From Bdellovibrionales bacterium (GTDB lineage Bacteria; Bdellovibrionota; UBA1018), in assembly GCA_016786465.1 (NCBI GenBank), contig JAEUWC010000004.1, positions 46,019 to 110,018 on the forward strand: 64,000 nt of DNA, written 5' to 3'. Under the pieces are notes generated by a model, which saw only the letters and a program-made list of their open reading frames with translations, was not told the DNA's origin and made no database searches. How positions within the stretch are numbered: the first letter of the stretch is position 1; every line of letters starts with the position of its first letter. The position numbers were made by a program, and so were the translations under genes. Shown here one piece after another: positions 16,646-25,190 of this stretch.

Positions 16646-17587
16646 TCAAAGTCCTAGTTCGGAAACTCGGATGGTCTGTCGGGCTTCGCCCATCCAATCT
16701 TTACCGCCTTCTTCGTAACCCACGACGGGGTTGAAGCTCATTTCTAGCTTTCGGCGAATCGCTTCCAAGGTCTTTCCTTGGCTTTGAATTTCAGCAAGCG
16801 TCACACCTTGGGTTCTTTTTTCTAGTCGGGTTCCGTCTTCTGCCGTGACTAAGGCCGCATGAAAAACTTGGGGAATTCCATGACGGATCTGTGCGCGCGT
16901 TTGAAGCCAAGTCATCAAATCCCGCTGAGGAAACGTCGCGGGTCCCAAATCCCAGGCCCGTACTAAAAGCACAAAGCCACCGTCGTAGTCATCCACCGCA
17001 GATGCAAAATGGTAACTGGGCTGGAAGCTTTCCATGTCAGAAATATTCGTGGTTCGCCCAATCACAAAATCTTTATGCCCAAGATCGCTTCTAGGCGAAC
17101 GAAAGCGCCAAGCAATCGCACCGGCGTGTTCGGCTGAAACCGGCGCATTTCGACAATGTCCGGAATAAACCGGGGCATCTATGACAAAAGACTTGGGATC
17201 AGGCTTCGAAGACTGCGGAGCAGACGCAAACTTTCCCAAGTCCGCCTGCACTTCTTTTCTAGAACAGATACACGGATAGGCCTGTCCCGTACGAAGCGCT
17301 TCTTGAAAGATTTCCCGATGACGATGGATGAACTTGGATTGATATTGAATGATCGCAGGCTTCATTCCCAGCGATTGCAGATCGCGAAGCTGCGCTTCGT
17401 CCGCTTTTTCCAAAACCCTAGGACGATCGATATCGTCAAAGCGAACCACCCATGGGGTGCTTAAGTGGGTGGACCAATAATATGAAACCACCGCCGTTCG
17501 CAGATTTCCAATATGAAAGGTACCTGTGGGGGATGGGGCAAATCGGATTCCCTTGGGCGGAATTTGCGAAGTGATTCGATTCGACAT
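16646..17587 (-). CDS. gluQ: Glutamyl-Q tRNA(Asp) synthetase
   Basis: A 313-residue paralogue of glutamyl-tRNA synthetase lacking the anticodon-binding domain. It attaches glutamate to queuosine at position 34 of tRNA-Asp. The class I HIGH motif is present as PTGTFHIGN (20-28). The family's Zn site is CIC followed later by Y...C (YPCICSRKEV ... YSGHCRN). The KMSKS-equivalent is EKRTQGVTLAE. Length matches GluQ-RS (about 290-310) rather than GltX (about 470). It is the last minus-strand gene before a divergent oxidoreductase gene. Queuosine-pathway genes themselves are not in the window. Confidence 0.9.
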   Translation of the reverse strand: MSNRITSQIPPKGIRFAPSPTGTFHIGNLRTAVVSYYWSTHLSTPWVVRFDDIDRPRVLEKADEAQLRDLQSLGMKPAIIQYQSKFIHRHREIFQEALRTGQAYPCICSRKEVQADLGKFASAPQSSKPDPKSFVIDAPVYSGHCRNAPVSAEHAGAIAWRFRSPRSDLGHKDFVIGRTTNISDMESFQPSYHFASAVDDYDGGFVLLVRAWDLGPATFPQRDLMTWLQTRAQIRHGIPQVFHAALVTAEDGTRLEKRTQGVTLAEIQSQGKTLEAIRRKLEMSFNPVVGYEEGGKDWMGEARQTIRVSELGL

Positions 17588-17636
17588 AGAATTACTTCAA
17601 GTGTCACATAACCCCGTTAGCAACAAAAGCCAGAAG

Positions 17637-18302
17637 GTGCCTAAGTCAGTGATCGTGATCGGATCCACGGGTCTAGTCGGAGCCACGCTGGTACGACTTC
17701 TGGCCGCGCACCCGGGAATTTCCGACGTGATTTGCCCGGGCCGTCGACCCACGGCTCCGATTTCTCCCAATCACCGTCCCGTTCAAATCGATTTCGAAGA
17801 TTTGGAAACGGTGAACCCCGAAATATTCAAAGCAGAAACTCTGGTTTCGGCGATGGGCACGACCTTAAAAAAAGCAGGATCACCTGAAGCTTTTCGTCAC
17901 ATCGATTTCGATCTAGTTTTTCAGTTTTGCAAAAAAGCAAAGTCCTACGGCGTCCAAAGAATGGTTCTGGTTTCGTCTGAAGGCGCATCCCCTAGATCGA
18001 GAATCTTGTACCTGAAAGTGAAAGGCGATTTGGAAAATGCGATTGCCGAACTTGGATTCGAAAGCTTTCAAATTCTAAAGCCTTCACTTTTGATTGGTGA
18101 TCGTCAGGAATCCCGCCCGCTTGAAAGATTTGCCATGCAAATGGTTGCGCCGCTACGTCATCTTTTTCGTGGTCCCCTGGCCGCGCATCGGCCCATTTTA
18201 GCCACAGACGTTGCGTCGGCTGCTGCCAACGCCGTATTACGCCCTGTCCAAGGGATTCAGATCTATTCAGGTGATCGCCTAGATCAACTGGCAAGACTTT
18301 GA
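17637..18302 (+). CDS. NAD(P)-binding oxidoreductase, TIP30/HTATIP2-like SDR
   Basis: About 221 residues with an N-terminal Rossmann motif VIVIGSTGLVGATLVRLL, a VSAMGTTLKKAGSPEAF segment and VLVSSEGASP in the position of the SDR serine. This matches atypical SDRs of the HTATIP2/NAD(P)H-binding type, small and without a full YxxxK catalytic pair. The start is uncertain: GTG at 17637 places the Rossmann strand a few residues after the start, GTG 17601 is possible, and ATG 17526 would overlap divergent gluQ by 62 bp and add about 37 residues not typical of the family. Substrate unknown. Confidence 0.75.
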   Translation: MPKSVIVIGSTGLVGATLVRLLAAHPGISDVICPGRRPTAPISPNHRPVQIDFEDLETVNPEIFKAETLVSAMGTTLKKAGSPEAFRHIDFDLVFQFCKKAKSYGVQRMVLVSSEGASPRSRILYLKVKGDLENAIAELGFESFQILKPSLLIGDRQESRPLERFAMQMVAPLRHLFRGPLAAHRPILATDVASAAANAVLRPVQGIQIYSGDRLDQLARL

Positions 18303-18343
18303 CGCTATCTTGGGGGCTGGCAGTATTCTTCCGATAAAGGAAA

Positions 18344-19261
18344 ATGGCCAAGCGGGTTTTATCTTTTATATTCGCCCTTCTGATTGCGAATCCGGTTTTG
18401 GAATCTTTCGCGGATCCAGTCTGCGATGGCGGCCTAGCCCCCGGCCGAATTTTTCGCATGAAGAAGTTCGCAGAAAACGGAATTCCAGCTGACTTTGCAC
18501 GAAACCGTTACTGGAGCCCCAAGGGTCAACATGGTGAAATCGCTGAGGCTCAGCTGACTTCGCTTGGGCCAAACTTTCGGTCATTGATTGTCGACCCTGG
18601 AATTGTCCTTCGCATGGATGAATTTGTGGCTTTTGTTCAGGCGCAAGGTTTAACGGATTCTTCTGACGTTTGGATGGTGCGAGAAAAATTTTCAAAGCAT
18701 CTTGGTAAAAAACGGGTTTACCGCGCGCTAGCACTGAACCCAGCTGACGTTCAGGCCATCGAAGCCCACGGCATTCTTTCTTCGACCTTTCGAAACAACG
18801 GCGAAGACGACGAATACCCTTTGATCGAATCGCTTTTTTCGATGGCGCTAGGTCGAATCCGTCAAATGGCGCCGGATTCAGATCCCTACTTGTCTGTGAC
18901 TGACTACCCGGATGTTGCCTTAGCAGCGACCTGGCCTTACCGCTTTTCTGGAAAGAAAAATTTTCTAGGGATCACGCGTGCGGTTGAAAACGGAAAGAAA
19001 GTCTATTTGATGACTTTAGATGTTCCCGTACTGGATCTTTTGGAACCCGGAAAGAATCCAGATCGCCCAACCCATTTTCTTGGACTAGCGATTTTTGAAC
19101 CGGGCAACCAGCTTTTGATCAAGAACGGTTCAGATAAAAAAACCTACCCCTTTGATCACCAAGTTGAATCGTTTGTCATGTACTCGATTGATCGGTCCGA
19201 AATCGTTTCCATTGAAAAAGACGAACGGCCTTTTCAATACGAAATGAAACCTAAAGAGTAA
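18344..19261 (+). CDS. Secreted protein with ADP-ribosyltransferase-like motif pattern
   Basis: A 305-residue protein with a signal peptide (about residues 1-23, ending ESFA). No family can be named with certainty. The order of motifs resembles ADP-ribosyltransferase toxins: VYRAL (R127) after a charged helix; YLSVTDYPDVALAAT (S184-x-T186 followed by P-x-V-A), like the STS strand and its helix; a hydrophobic strand VYLMTLDVPV; and QVESFVMYS (Q273-x-E275), like the QxE/ExE turn followed by a hydrophobic strand. Spacing of the three elements is plausible for the fold. The gene has an AAAGGA-like RBS. It overlaps the convergent gapN by 11 bp. Exported location is well supported; catalytic activity is inference. 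Confidence 0.6.
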   Translation: MAKRVLSFIFALLIANPVLESFADPVCDGGLAPGRIFRMKKFAENGIPADFARNRYWSPKGQHGEIAEAQLTSLGPNFRSLIVDPGIVLRMDEFVAFVQAQGLTDSSDVWMVREKFSKHLGKKRVYRALALNPADVQAIEAHGILSSTFRNNGEDDEYPLIESLFSMALGRIRQMAPDSDPYLSVTDYPDVALAATWPYRFSGKKNFLGITRAVENGKKVYLMTLDVPVLDLLEPGKNPDRPTHFLGLAIFEPGNQLLIKNGSDKKTYPFDHQVESFVMYSIDRSEIVSIEKDERPFQYEMKPKE

Positions 19262-20867
19262 TATGGGTCGACAGAAAGTGCGAATGATCGCCGTGCAAAA
19301 TATCCTGCACCAATTGCTTGCCAGAAGGATCCTGCTTAGCGGCCACCATCGATCGAATGCTAAAGCTTCGAAGCGCATCGGTCACTGAAAGTGTTCCTTC
19401 AGCTGACCGCTTGCGGCCTGTAAAAGGAAAGACATCGGGCCCACGTTGGCACTGGGCATTCAGGTTAATGCGGCAGACTTGATTGGCCATGTGATCAATC
19501 AAGCCTCCCAATTTTTCCGGATCCCGGCCAAAAAGGCTCATTTGCATTCCGTACGGAGAATGTACGACGTAGTCTTCGAATTCATCCGTCGAATCGTATT
19601 CAACAATCGGAACCACAGGGCCAAATTGTTCCTCGGTGGCAAGTTTTGAATTCAGGGGCACACCTTCCACCAAAGAAGGCCAATAAAGAGAACCTTCGAC
19701 CCGCCCCCCGGATTTTGGGTTCGAAAGTTTTGCGCCCATTTGAATGGCTTCATCGACGTAACTTTTCAATTGCCCAAGCTTCATCGGATCCGGAATCGGG
19801 GTGATTGAAACGCCCGGTTGCCAGGGCATTCCCACTTTCAGTTTTTCAACTGCTTCGACCATTTTCTGAATGAACGGTCGGGCCACCGATTTTTGCACAA
19901 AAATAATTTTCAAAGCCGTGCAGCGCTGGCCGTTAAAGGAAAGCGAACCGCGAACGCATTCTGAAGCCGCAATATCCAAATCCGCGTCGGGTAAAATTAA
20001 GGCTGGGTTCTTAGCGTCCAGGCCCAATACGCCCCTGAAATGATGGGGTTCAGGGTGCGCCAACTTGATTTTATTCGCAACCGGCGACGAACCAATAAAG
20101 GCCAAGACATCGATCTTCCCCGCTTGAATCGAAGGACTGATGATCGTTCGTCCCGATCCGTTGACGATGTTCACAACTCCGGGTGGCAGGGTGTTCTTGA
20201 AGGCTTCCAAAAGCGCATCCCAAAGCAAAACACCAAAGCGCGGCGACTTCACAACCGCCGTATTGCCCATAATCAATGCAGGGATCAGGGTCGCAAAAGT
20301 TTCGTTGAAGGGATAATTGAAAGGTCCCATGCAAAGCGCAACACCCAAGGGTGCCCGTCGAATCTGCGCCATGATGCCGCCTGAAAACTGAATCCTAGAA
20401 CAATCTCGATCCAAGGCCTTCACCGCTTCAAGCGTGTCGTCCATGTATTGAATCGTTCGGTCAAATTCAGCTTGCGCATCCGTCCAAGTCTTCGCAATTT
20501 CCCACATCAAAAGCCGACAGATGATGTCCCGCTGAGCCAGAATCTGCTGCTTCAGCGATTGGATCGCCTGGATGCGAACTTCCATCCGGGCCGTAGGCCA
20601 TTCGCCCCTGCCCTTGTTCCAGGCCAAGGCCGCTGCATCGACGGCTTCCATGAACTGCTTTTCATCCAGATCCGGCGTGGTGCCGATTTCGGGATTCGAA
20701 AGTTTTCCGTCTGGACCGACCAGCGAACACGGCGAAATGACGGGTCTGGACTTGAAGCCCGAACTTCGAATCTTTCCACCGATCAGAATTCGGCCTTCAA
20801 TCCTGGGGATCTTGGCAAAATCGGGAACTTCAGCGGCTGAATGAAAAATGCCGGAAAGATTCGACAT
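19251..20867 (-). CDS. gapN: NADP-dependent glyceraldehyde-3-phosphate dehydrogenase (ALDH type)
   Basis: A 538-residue aldehyde dehydrogenase that oxidises glyceraldehyde-3-phosphate to 3-phosphoglycerate without making ATP, giving NADPH. Catalytic features: GPFNYPFNE with Asn183, and nucleophile Cys316 in FNGQRCTALK. The usual ALDH ELGGK segment reads GLDAKNPAL; this variant, together with FNGQRCTALK, is what I recall of the Vibrio-type GapN-like subfamily, so the missing glutamate at that spot is a subfamily trait rather than damage. EEQFGPVVP is also as expected. The start overlaps the stop of the TatT-like lipoprotein (TAATG). It could bypass GapA/Pgk; other ALDH substrates cannot be excluded. 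Confidence 0.82.
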   Translation of the reverse strand: MSNLSGIFHSAAEVPDFAKIPRIEGRILIGGKIRSSGFKSRPVISPCSLVGPDGKLSNPEIGTTPDLDEKQFMEAVDAAALAWNKGRGEWPTARMEVRIQAIQSLKQQILAQRDIICRLLMWEIAKTWTDAQAEFDRTIQYMDDTLEAVKALDRDCSRIQFSGGIMAQIRRAPLGVALCMGPFNYPFNETFATLIPALIMGNTAVVKSPRFGVLLWDALLEAFKNTLPPGVVNIVNGSGRTIISPSIQAGKIDVLAFIGSSPVANKIKLAHPEPHHFRGVLGLDAKNPALILPDADLDIAASECVRGSLSFNGQRCTALKIIFVQKSVARPFIQKMVEAVEKLKVGMPWQPGVSITPIPDPMKLGQLKSYVDEAIQMGAKLSNPKSGGRVEGSLYWPSLVEGVPLNSKLATEEQFGPVVPIVEYDSTDEFEDYVVHSPYGMQMSLFGRDPEKLGGLIDHMANQVCRINLNAQCQRGPDVFPFTGRKRSAEGTLSVTDALRSFSIRSMVAAKQDPSGKQLVQDILHGDHSHFLSTHITL

Positions 20868-21748
20868 TAGAACAGGTCATCCGCGCTCGCCAAAAGCTTC
20901 TTTGCCTTGGTTTGCTCGATCTTGTTCTCGGGTTCGATTTCAGCGACGACCGAAGTCTTTGCTTTCAGGACCGCATTCAATTCTTCGGTGAAAAGTGCAC
21001 GATCGCCTTTTTTCAAAGCATAAGCTTCTGCGTACAGAACCCGCGTGCCCAAATAATGAGGCGCTACCTCGATTCCCTTTTTGAATCGCTCAGCACTTTT
21101 GTTCATATCACCCCCGGCGAAACCAGGCGCGACCGCATAAAACGTTCCCCAGTAGCGATGAACGGCGCCAAAGAAAAAGCCGGGATCCAAGGCTTCCACT
21201 TTTTCGATCATCTTCTTGATTCGATCTTTGTATTTCAAAGTGGTGCCGATTCCCGAAAGACGGGCCCATTTCCCTAAGTTCACTGCCGTCCAATAAAGGG
21301 CTGGGACCTGTCCCGGTTCAACCAGATCCAATACTTCTTCCAGGGCGACTTTTTCGTCGACCACCTTAGCGCGAATTTTTGGATTCAAAGCCAGGGCTTT
21401 TTCACCCCAGAAAGTTCCTTTTTCCCAAATCTTCTTTTTCATGTCTTTGTCGTCTAAGTGACCATCGGCCAATAGATAGTTTGCACGGCAAAGCAGGACC
21501 AATGCTTCTTCGTTTCCGGCATCGGCCTGTACGGCTTTTTCCAATTCTGCAATCGCCTTTTCGACTTCTGCTTTTTGGTCACGCTTAGCCCAGTGGGTCC
21601 TAGCGACCTGGAAAGCCTTGGCGCTTTCTGGTTTTACGTTTGCACTTTTTCCGGCTGTTTCTGAAAAACCGGACGTCCGCGAACTTGCGCAGCCCATCGA
21701 AAACGAAACCCCAACGGTCAATGCGACTAAAACCAAAATTCGTTTCAT
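20867..21748 (-). CDS. TatT-like periplasmic lipoprotein (TRAP transporter T-component family)
   Basis: A 293-residue lipoprotein: signal peptide and lipobox SMGC with Cys20, then a wholly alpha-helical body of TPR-like repeats (AIAELEKAVQADAGNEEALVLLCRANYLLADG, then KAIWE-type and RFKKGIEVAPHYLGTRVLYAEAYALKKGD units). The YWTAVNLGKWA and GAVHRYWGTFYAVAPGFAGGDM segments match the TatT family (Treponema Tp0956), which associates with TRAP transporters. No TRAP permease is nearby, so the partner is unknown. Its last base overlaps the gapN start, suggesting a two-gene operon, which is odd for a periplasmic lipoprotein and a cytosolic dehydrogenase. Confidence 0.8.
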   Translation of the reverse strand: MKRILVLVALTVGVSFSMGCASSRTSGFSETAGKSANVKPESAKAFQVARTHWAKRDQKAEVEKAIAELEKAVQADAGNEEALVLLCRANYLLADGHLDDKDMKKKIWEKGTFWGEKALALNPKIRAKVVDEKVALEEVLDLVEPGQVPALYWTAVNLGKWARLSGIGTTLKYKDRIKKMIEKVEALDPGFFFGAVHRYWGTFYAVAPGFAGGDMNKSAERFKKGIEVAPHYLGTRVLYAEAYALKKGDRALFTEELNAVLKAKTSVVAEIEPENKIEQTKAKKLLASADDLF

Positions 21749-21798
21749 GAAATCATTCTCCTTCTTCGTGAATGGTCGTGTAGTCTGATTGTGTCACC

Positions 21799-22491
21799 AT
21801 GCCGATTCCTTCACAAGCCTTGAAGGGCTTCATATACGACACCGTGCAACAGGAAATTCCAGTCGGCCGCAAAGCACAGAAAACGATTTGGAAGATCGAA
21901 GCGGTTCGGCATTTTGAAGACACAGTGGATCAGATCTTTGATTCGCTGAAAAAAAATGGCGATCCATCTTGGCTCGAGGAACTTTGCCCCTATTTTGCGC
22001 AGGTTTGGCCTTCGGGGCTTAAGCTTGCGCAAGTGATTTCGGAAATGGACGAAACGATTTGGAAAAACCAAAGGGTATTGGAACTGGGCGGTGGCCTGGC
22101 TCTGCCTTCGATGATCTTGGCCAAAGCTGGTGCCGAAGTTTGGGTGACGGATTCGCACCCCGATGTTCCGATTTTTTTAGAAAAGAACATGCGCCTGAAT
22201 GATGTGCCCAAGACACTGCGATACCAGGAACTGAACTGGGAAAAGTCGCAGACCCTGCCCGTCAACTTTGACTGGGTCATCGGAAGCGACATCTTGTATG
22301 ATCGTTCGCATCCCGAAAGTCTTTGCGCCGCTTTGTTCCGCCAACTTCAGCCGGGCACAAAGGTGCTGATTGCGGATCCAGGTCGACCCTATTTGAATCC
22401 GTTTCTGAAGGCGGTTGCGGATCAATTGGGGCGCAATCCAACTGTTCGCGGAAACGAAAAAGAAGTATTCTTGATCGAGTTTCAAAAATGA
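21799..22491 (+). CDS. Class I SAM-dependent methyltransferase (Methyltransf_16-like)
   Basis: A 230-residue cytoplasmic enzyme. SAM-binding motif I is VLELGGGLALPSMILAKAGA, motif II ends WVTDSHPDV, and the post-motif GSDILYDRSHPESL is typical of the METTL21/Methyltransf_16 group of protein-lysine or small-molecule methyltransferases, where the D-x-x-Y segment sits at the active site. About 80 residues precede motif I. The next gene starts within its stop codon (ATGA). The substrate is unknown; coupling to an outer-membrane protein gene might mean that protein, but the compartments differ. Confidence 0.82.
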   Translation: MPIPSQALKGFIYDTVQQEIPVGRKAQKTIWKIEAVRHFEDTVDQIFDSLKKNGDPSWLEELCPYFAQVWPSGLKLAQVISEMDETIWKNQRVLELGGGLALPSMILAKAGAEVWVTDSHPDVPIFLEKNMRLNDVPKTLRYQELNWEKSQTLPVNFDWVIGSDILYDRSHPESLCAALFRQLQPGTKVLIADPGRPYLNPFLKAVADQLGRNPTVRGNEKEVFLIEFQK

Positions 22492-23825
22492 TTCTGCTTC
22501 ACGCTTTGATTTGCATCTTTGATCCTTCACCCCGTGCTTTTGCGCTCCCGTATTCGCAAAGAAGCTCGCGTTATTCGATGTATTCGACATCGCTTAAGGG
22601 GGATTTGACACAATTAGGTTTGGCTGGGGCCCAGGCATCCGTGGGTGATCAGTTCATTGGATCCTTGGAAAATCCTGCGACCATTGCCATGACTTCCCGA
22701 TCGGGCGGACTGCAAATTTCTGGAAACACGATCCAAGATGGCTTTACGCAAAACTATTCAGACAAGATCAAATCGTATCATTATGGGGCGCACGTTTCGG
22801 AATACCCTTGGGGTATATCCGCGGGTGTTTGGTCACCGCAAGACGAAGGCGATGCAACCTTCGAACACAACGCCAAGGAATACCGCCTGGGGCTGTCTCG
22901 GGTCCTAAAAAAACACAAGCTTTCTTTCGGAGCTTCCTTGCTGATTGCGGAATCCACGCTTCGCGACGGATCCGAAAAATCGAATTCATCCGCCGTAGGT
23001 TATGCCGTGGGCGCGGTTTATCAGTTTCGACCCAAACACTTAGTGGGACTAAGCTTCACTTCTCCGGTAACGGTTTCGGGTTCAGTTCAAAAAACAGGAA
23101 TAAACATCCCCGGATTTTTTCAAGGAGCGCATTCACCCTTAAGAATTCAGGCAGCATACGGCTGGATTCCCAACCGGATCTTCAAAGTAGCAGCTGGGGT
23201 TTCTGTCTTGGGAACTTCGCCAAATACTGCCCTATTGACGGACCAAAACGCGCGTGTCGGAGAATCCTGGACATTGCATCCACGCGCAGGCGCACAAGTC
23301 ACGCTGGTCGACTACAAAGAATTCTGGGCCCGAGTCGGCGCCGGAACCTATTTGGAAGCTTCGAGAATTTCGGGGCGCCAGGATCGCCTTCACTTCACGG
23401 GATCGGTTGAATTCACGGGCTGGATCTTTTCTTTAGGATGGGGTTTGGATTCCGCCAAAGGATACCGAAATCTGATTTATTCGGCCGGGGTCGACGTGGT
23501 TCGACTGCTTCAAAAAATGGATTTGATCCCGATGCCGGTTCAGTACCCAAGCCAGGGCGTCCTTCCGAATCCTTTAAAAAATTCAGACGAAGGTCTAGCC
23601 AGGCCCCTGGTCAAAGAATGGGTCGAACCTGCCGAAGGAAAATCCGTGATCGAAATCGGCCGCGAACTTCCAGGCAAGGTTCAAGAAAAAGTAAAAGCTC
23701 TAAAGACCAACGTCTTGGAAGCCGTGAAACCTAGACCCAAGCAGTACGACACTGCTCCTGCGGTTCAGCCCAAGCCAAAACCTAAGCCCAAACCCAAGAA
23801 AACCAAGAAGTCCAAATCGCTTTAG
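22488..23825 (+). CDS. Outer-membrane beta-barrel protein with Lys-Pro tail (PorV/FadL-like)
   Basis: A 445-residue protein starting at the ATG that overlaps the methyltransferase stop (ATGA); the open frame extends further upstream only inside the methyltransferase. Signal peptide 1-19 ends RAFA. The N-terminal SLENPATIAMTSRSGGLQISGN resembles the NPA motif of PorV/FadL-type barrels; the next ~300 residues are alternating barrel strands. After the barrel comes a helical linker with four charged turns (EVGRELPGK-like, KVQEKVKALKTNVLEAVK) and a low-complexity tail of repeated KP dipeptides ending KKTKKSKSL. Such a basic Pro-rich tail would lie in the periplasm and could contact peptidoglycan. 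It overlaps convergent htpX by 4 bp. Confidence 0.72.
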   Translation: MILLHALICIFDPSPRAFALPYSQRSSRYSMYSTSLKGDLTQLGLAGAQASVGDQFIGSLENPATIAMTSRSGGLQISGNTIQDGFTQNYSDKIKSYHYGAHVSEYPWGISAGVWSPQDEGDATFEHNAKEYRLGLSRVLKKHKLSFGASLLIAESTLRDGSEKSNSSAVGYAVGAVYQFRPKHLVGLSFTSPVTVSGSVQKTGINIPGFFQGAHSPLRIQAAYGWIPNRIFKVAAGVSVLGTSPNTALLTDQNARVGESWTLHPRAGAQVTLVDYKEFWARVGAGTYLEASRISGRQDRLHFTGSVEFTGWIFSLGWGLDSAKGYRNLIYSAGVDVVRLLQKMDLIPMPVQYPSQGVLPNPLKNSDEGLARPLVKEWVEPAEGKSVIEIGRELPGKVQEKVKALKTNVLEAVKPRPKQYDTAPAVQPKPKPKPKPKKTKKSKSL

Positions 23826-24742
23826 CGCGCGCCTGCCTTTAGGCGTTCAATTCGCAATTCCAAAGGCGGGTGCGATGAAAACAAGGCCAAGAATCCGCCT
23901 CGACCCGAAATCTTTAAAGTTTGCACGGACGGTTGCGGATTTGGATCTTCAATTTCAATGGTTTTACGAAGTTTTTCCAATGCCTTGATCATGGCTTCGC
24001 GACCCGCAAGTTTAGCACCACCTGCGTCTGCACGAAATTCACGCCAGCGCGAAAACCAAGCAACCAGCATCGAACCCGCAATCATGAACACGATTTCAAA
24101 AACAAATTGTATGATGTGGTAGATCGGCCCGCCGACCGAAGATGACCTTTCACTGTCGCTGTCGCGGTTCGAACGAAGTGCCTGTGACACTGCGAAAGCT
24201 AGGACTCGAGAAAAGAACATCACAAAAGCGTTCACGACACCTTGAACCAAGGTCATGGTCACCATGTCGCCATTGGCGATGTGAGCCACTTCGTGCCCCA
24301 GGACACCATCGCGTTCTTCGCGGCTCATTCTTTGTAAAAGCCCGGTCGAAACTGCAACCAAGGAACTGGAACGCGAAGGTCCGGTAGCAAACGCGTTTAC
24401 TTCCGGAGAATCGTAAATGCCCACTTCGGGCATCTTGGGAAGGCCCGCGGCTTTTGCCAGCTGGTGAACCGTTTCCAAAAGTTCCTGAGCGTCAGAATCC
24501 CGGGTGTTGGGACTGATGATCTCAAGACCCATCGTCCACTTTGCAATGACCTTGGACAAAAGAAGCGAGATGAACGCGCCGCCCATGCCCCAGACCAGAC
24601 AGAAAATCATCAGTTGATCGTACTGAATTCCATATGCCGTCAGGTACGGCCGGACGCCCAAAAGGTTCAGCGCCAGCGAAATGGTCAGCATGACCAAAAC
24701 GTTCACAGCCAGAAAAAGGAAGATTCTCTTAAATGTTGCCAT
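23822..24742 (-). CDS. htpX: Membrane zinc metalloprotease HtpX
   Basis: A 306-residue M48B protease that degrades misfolded inner-membrane proteins. Two N-terminal TM helices (about 5-28 and 43-65), then the zinc motif HEVAH (His150, Glu151, His154), a hydrophobic pair of segments around FVMFFSRVLAFAV and HIIQFVFEIVFMIAGSML, and the third ligand Glu in REFRADAGGAKLAGREAM. Length is normal for the family (about 290). It stands alone on the minus strand with a 48-bp gap from the small exported protein upstream. In other Gram-negatives it is part of the envelope stress response, but no regulatory site is evident here. Confidence 0.95.
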   Translation of the reverse strand: MATFKRIFLFLAVNVLVMLTISLALNLLGVRPYLTAYGIQYDQLMIFCLVWGMGGAFISLLLSKVIAKWTMGLEIISPNTRDSDAQELLETVHQLAKAAGLPKMPEVGIYDSPEVNAFATGPSRSSSLVAVSTGLLQRMSREERDGVLGHEVAHIANGDMVTMTLVQGVVNAFVMFFSRVLAFAVSQALRSNRDSDSERSSSVGGPIYHIIQFVFEIVFMIAGSMLVAWFSRWREFRADAGGAKLAGREAMIKALEKLRKTIEIEDPNPQPSVQTLKISGRGGFLALFSSHPPLELRIERLKAGAR

Positions 24743-24790
24743 GCCCTAGAAGATGGGATCGGTTTGGGGCGGCGTCAAGTGGAACTGGAA

Positions 24791-25159
24791 CTATTTAGAA
24801 CCCTTCGTTTTTTTGCAATCTTCCGTTGCTAATTTTAAAGCATACATCGCCCCATAAAGTGACCCTTTGGCGGCCCGCACAGCGGATTCGTTATTATAGG
24901 GTCGTCCAAAATCATCCTGTTTACCGATTAAGGATTTGGCAAAAAGCGCTTCGCCGGTGACCAGGTACGTGTTGACCTTGCCTGAGATACTGCCTTGAAG
25001 ATTCAACGTTGGGGACTTCTTGGCGTGAAGGTCCTTGGCATATCCGTCCAGAATACTTTCAGCCTGACATTCTAGGGATGCAAAGGCCTTCGCGTTCGAC
25101 GCAGGTTGTTGCGCAAACGCGTTTGCCGAAAGCAGAAACAAGATGATCCAGTTCTTCAT
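24791..25159 (-). CDS. Small exported protein, unknown function
   Basis: A 122-residue protein. I start it at the ATG 25159 (MKNWIILFLLSANAFA, a textbook signal peptide); the frame is open upstream only through the end of hrpB. The mature part has two cysteines, in SLECQAE and TEDCKKT, far apart, that could form one disulfide, and the sequence ends in basic GSK. No family is recognised. It lies 31 bp after the hrpB stop and so may be co-transcribed with it. Confidence 0.6.
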   Translation of the reverse strand: MKNWIILFLLSANAFAQQPASNAKAFASLECQAESILDGYAKDLHAKKSPTLNLQGSISGKVNTYLVTGEALFAKSLIGKQDDFGRPYNNESAVRAAKGSLYGAMYALKLATEDCKKTKGSK

Positions 25160-25190
25160 CCTTAGATTGTACGTGCGATTCCAAGCCCGA

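Noticed and set aside
19251..20867. Loss of the ALDH catalytic glutamate in GapN (ELGGK read as GLDAK)
   Set aside because: I recall the same LDAKNP form in Vibrio-type GapN-like enzymes, so it is a subfamily trait rather than inactivation.
22323..22487. Longer N-terminus for the Lys-Pro-tail barrel protein
   Set aside because: It lies inside the methyltransferase gene and would bury the signal peptide; the ATGA start at 22488 fits better.
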